Shown in pieces: positions 63,210 to 64,000 of a stretch of 64,000 bases of DNA. The stretch lies in assembly GCA_965660675.1 (NCBI GenBank), contig CBFIAU010000007.1, positions 75,948 to 139,947 of the forward strand, written 5' to 3'. The position numbers were made by a program, and so were the translations under genes. Position 1 is the first letter of the stretch. Each line of letters opens with the position of its first letter. The notes beneath the pieces are model-generated. The model was given only the letters and a program-made list of their open reading frames with translations, was not told the DNA's origin and did no database searches. The DNA is from UBA12202 sp002691725. GTDB taxonomy: Bacteria; Pseudomonadota; Alphaproteobacteria; Puniceispirillales; UBA1172.

Positions 63210-63901
63210 TGGCATTAGCACGCCGTTCATCACCGCGTGATCAGGGGCTGATCTGGCCAGGCTTTGTTGATGGTCTGGCGACATTGCTTATGGTCATCAT
63301 TTTTGTCTTAATGGTGTTCTTCTTGATCCAGATTAACCTCGCCCAGCGGCTGTTAGGGCAGGACGAAGCGCTGACTGAATTGCGGCTTGAGATTAATGAA
63401 TTAACCTCACTTTTGAATATGGAAAGAGAGGAAAATGACGCTCTCTCGCTGAAACGGCAACAGCTGCAAATTGCCCTGGATGAGAGCTATGCCAATGCAT
63501 TAAGTTTAGAGGATCGCTTGGCATCTATGGAAAAAGCCTTGCTTATCCTCGAAGATGAAAAGCTTAGCCTGCTGGCTGAACGTGATGCTTTGGCAAGTGA
63601 TAAAAATACGCTGACGGTTTCAAGAGATAGCTTGGAAGCCGAAACAGCCAAGCTCATCGCCGAACGTGATCTGCTGCTCGAAAAAATAGCTGAGATGCAA
63701 ACTAATATTGATGGGCTGACGACACGCATTGCCACCGCAGAGGAAGCCGAAGCCAGCGCCAATACTGAGATATCTGATTTGGAAGCGCGGCTTGCCAATA
63801 TGGAAGACCGTATTGCCACGCTCTTAACCGAACGTGACCAAAGCAAACGCGATTTATCGGTCATCAGGGAATGTCTTGCTCAATCAATTGCTTGGCGCTG
63901 A
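63209..63901 (+). CDS. MotB/OmpA-like coiled-coil protein, C-terminus lost
   Basis: A 230-aa product: an N-terminal membrane segment (about 20-45; GLIWPGFVDGLATLLMVIIF) and a long coiled coil (about 55-215). Family members are 300 residues or more and end in an OmpA-like peptidoglycan-binding domain, which is absent here: the frame stops at 63901 after nonsense-like residues VIRECLAQSIAWR. The overlapping +1 frame reads as a different protein family (next entry), so the true sequence ends near 63855. Truncated gene or chimeric junction. Confidence 0.75.
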   Translation: MALARRSSPRDQGLIWPGFVDGLATLLMVIIFVLMVFFLIQINLAQRLLGQDEALTELRLEINELTSLLNMEREENDALSLKRQQLQIALDESYANALSLEDRLASMEKALLILEDEKLSLLAERDALASDKNTLTVSRDSLEAETAKLIAERDLLLEKIAEMQTNIDGLTTRIATAEEAEASANTEISDLEARLANMEDRIATLLTERDQSKRDLSVIRECLAQSIAWR

Positions 63902-64000
63902 GATTCTTTATTATCCTGATGGCGAGGACGAAGAAGGGGCAGATGCCGTGCTTTATGAACGGGCAAATGCATTGCGCAGGCAGGGCAAAAATCCCTATGT
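63861..64000 (+). pseudogene. internal fragment of a D-cysteine desulfhydrase / ACC deaminase family gene
   Basis: The frame one base ahead of the MotB-like gene runs open to the window edge and reads SSGNVLLNQLLGAEI... and ...ALRRQGKNPYV. This matches the middle of E. coli DcyD (region NGNRLLLDLF... to ...AQGFRPYVIP). The first ~105 codons of that family, including the PLP lysine region, are missing, and no start codon is present. It therefore starts inside another gene. What lies beyond 64000 cannot be seen. Confidence 0.6.

Overview
The window is a gene-dense, mobile-element-free stretch of an alphaproteobacterial chromosome with moderate GC. The lineage call rests on gene order: an unbroken mraZ-to-ftsZ division and cell-wall cluster followed by lpxC-bamD-recN-ligA; ruvCAB-ybgC-tolQRAB-pal-cpoB-tilS-ftsH-folP-glmM; rluD/rpoH beside purA-hisZ; and zapA-6S RNA-5-FCL. 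The long FtsZ linker, the MurE DNPR motif (meso-DAP peptidoglycan) and the N-terminally extended FolP fit. A marine SAR116 / Rhodospirillales-like bacterium is my best guess, but that is inference. I saw no IS element, prophage, CRISPR array, rRNA or tRNA.

Layout. 1-3.0 kb (+): a DjlA-like co-chaperone, an Uup-type ABC-F ATPase and the RNase P RNA with a strong promoter. 3.0-3.37 kb: control region of the dcw cluster, with a sigma70-like promoter followed by four CCCAT boxes at exact 10-bp period, the expected MraZ operator. 3.37-21.9 kb (+): mraZ, rsmH, ftsL, ftsI, murE, murF, mraY, murD, ftsW, murG, murC, murB, ddl, ftsQ, ftsA, ftsZ. Thirteen of the 15 junctions overlap, one has a 3-bp gap, and only ftsA-ftsZ is spaced. 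21.9-27.6 kb (+): lpxC, bamD, recN, ligA. 27.6-32.5 kb (-): uvrD-prmA-pepP. 32.7-34.1 kb (+): mlaA-mlaC, with mlaA possibly leaderless. 34.1-38.8 kb: ettA (-), two small membrane proteins, rluD and rpoH (+). 38.9-56.9 kb (-): purA, hisZ, glmM, folP, ftsH, tilS, cpoB, pal, tolBARQ, ybgC, ruvBAC, yebC. 57-59.5 kb (-): ymdB, 5-formyl-THF cyclo-ligase, 6S RNA, zapA and a small coiled-coil protein. 59.7-64 kb (+): class I aldolase, efp, suhB and a MotA/MotB-like pair.

Together the genes cover peptidoglycan precursor synthesis and septation, envelope constriction and maintenance (Tol-Pal, Mla, BamD, LpxC, FtsH), DNA repair (RecN, LigA, UvrD, RuvABC) and translation support (EF-P, EttA, Uup, TilS, RluD, PrmA).

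The most unusual points are: (1) the right edge, where the MotB-like gene loses its periplasmic domain and the next frame reads as the middle of a D-cysteine desulfhydrase, i.e. a deletion or chimeric junction; (2) a scatter of 2-5 copy tandem repeats (12-21 bp), with in-frame unit lengths inside genes and unrestricted ones between genes; (3) the MraZ operator; (4) a perfect 14-bp inverted repeat between ftsZ and lpxC; (5) promoter/start arrangements suggesting leaderless mlaA and SD-less rluD. I found no convincing wholly new multi-gene system.
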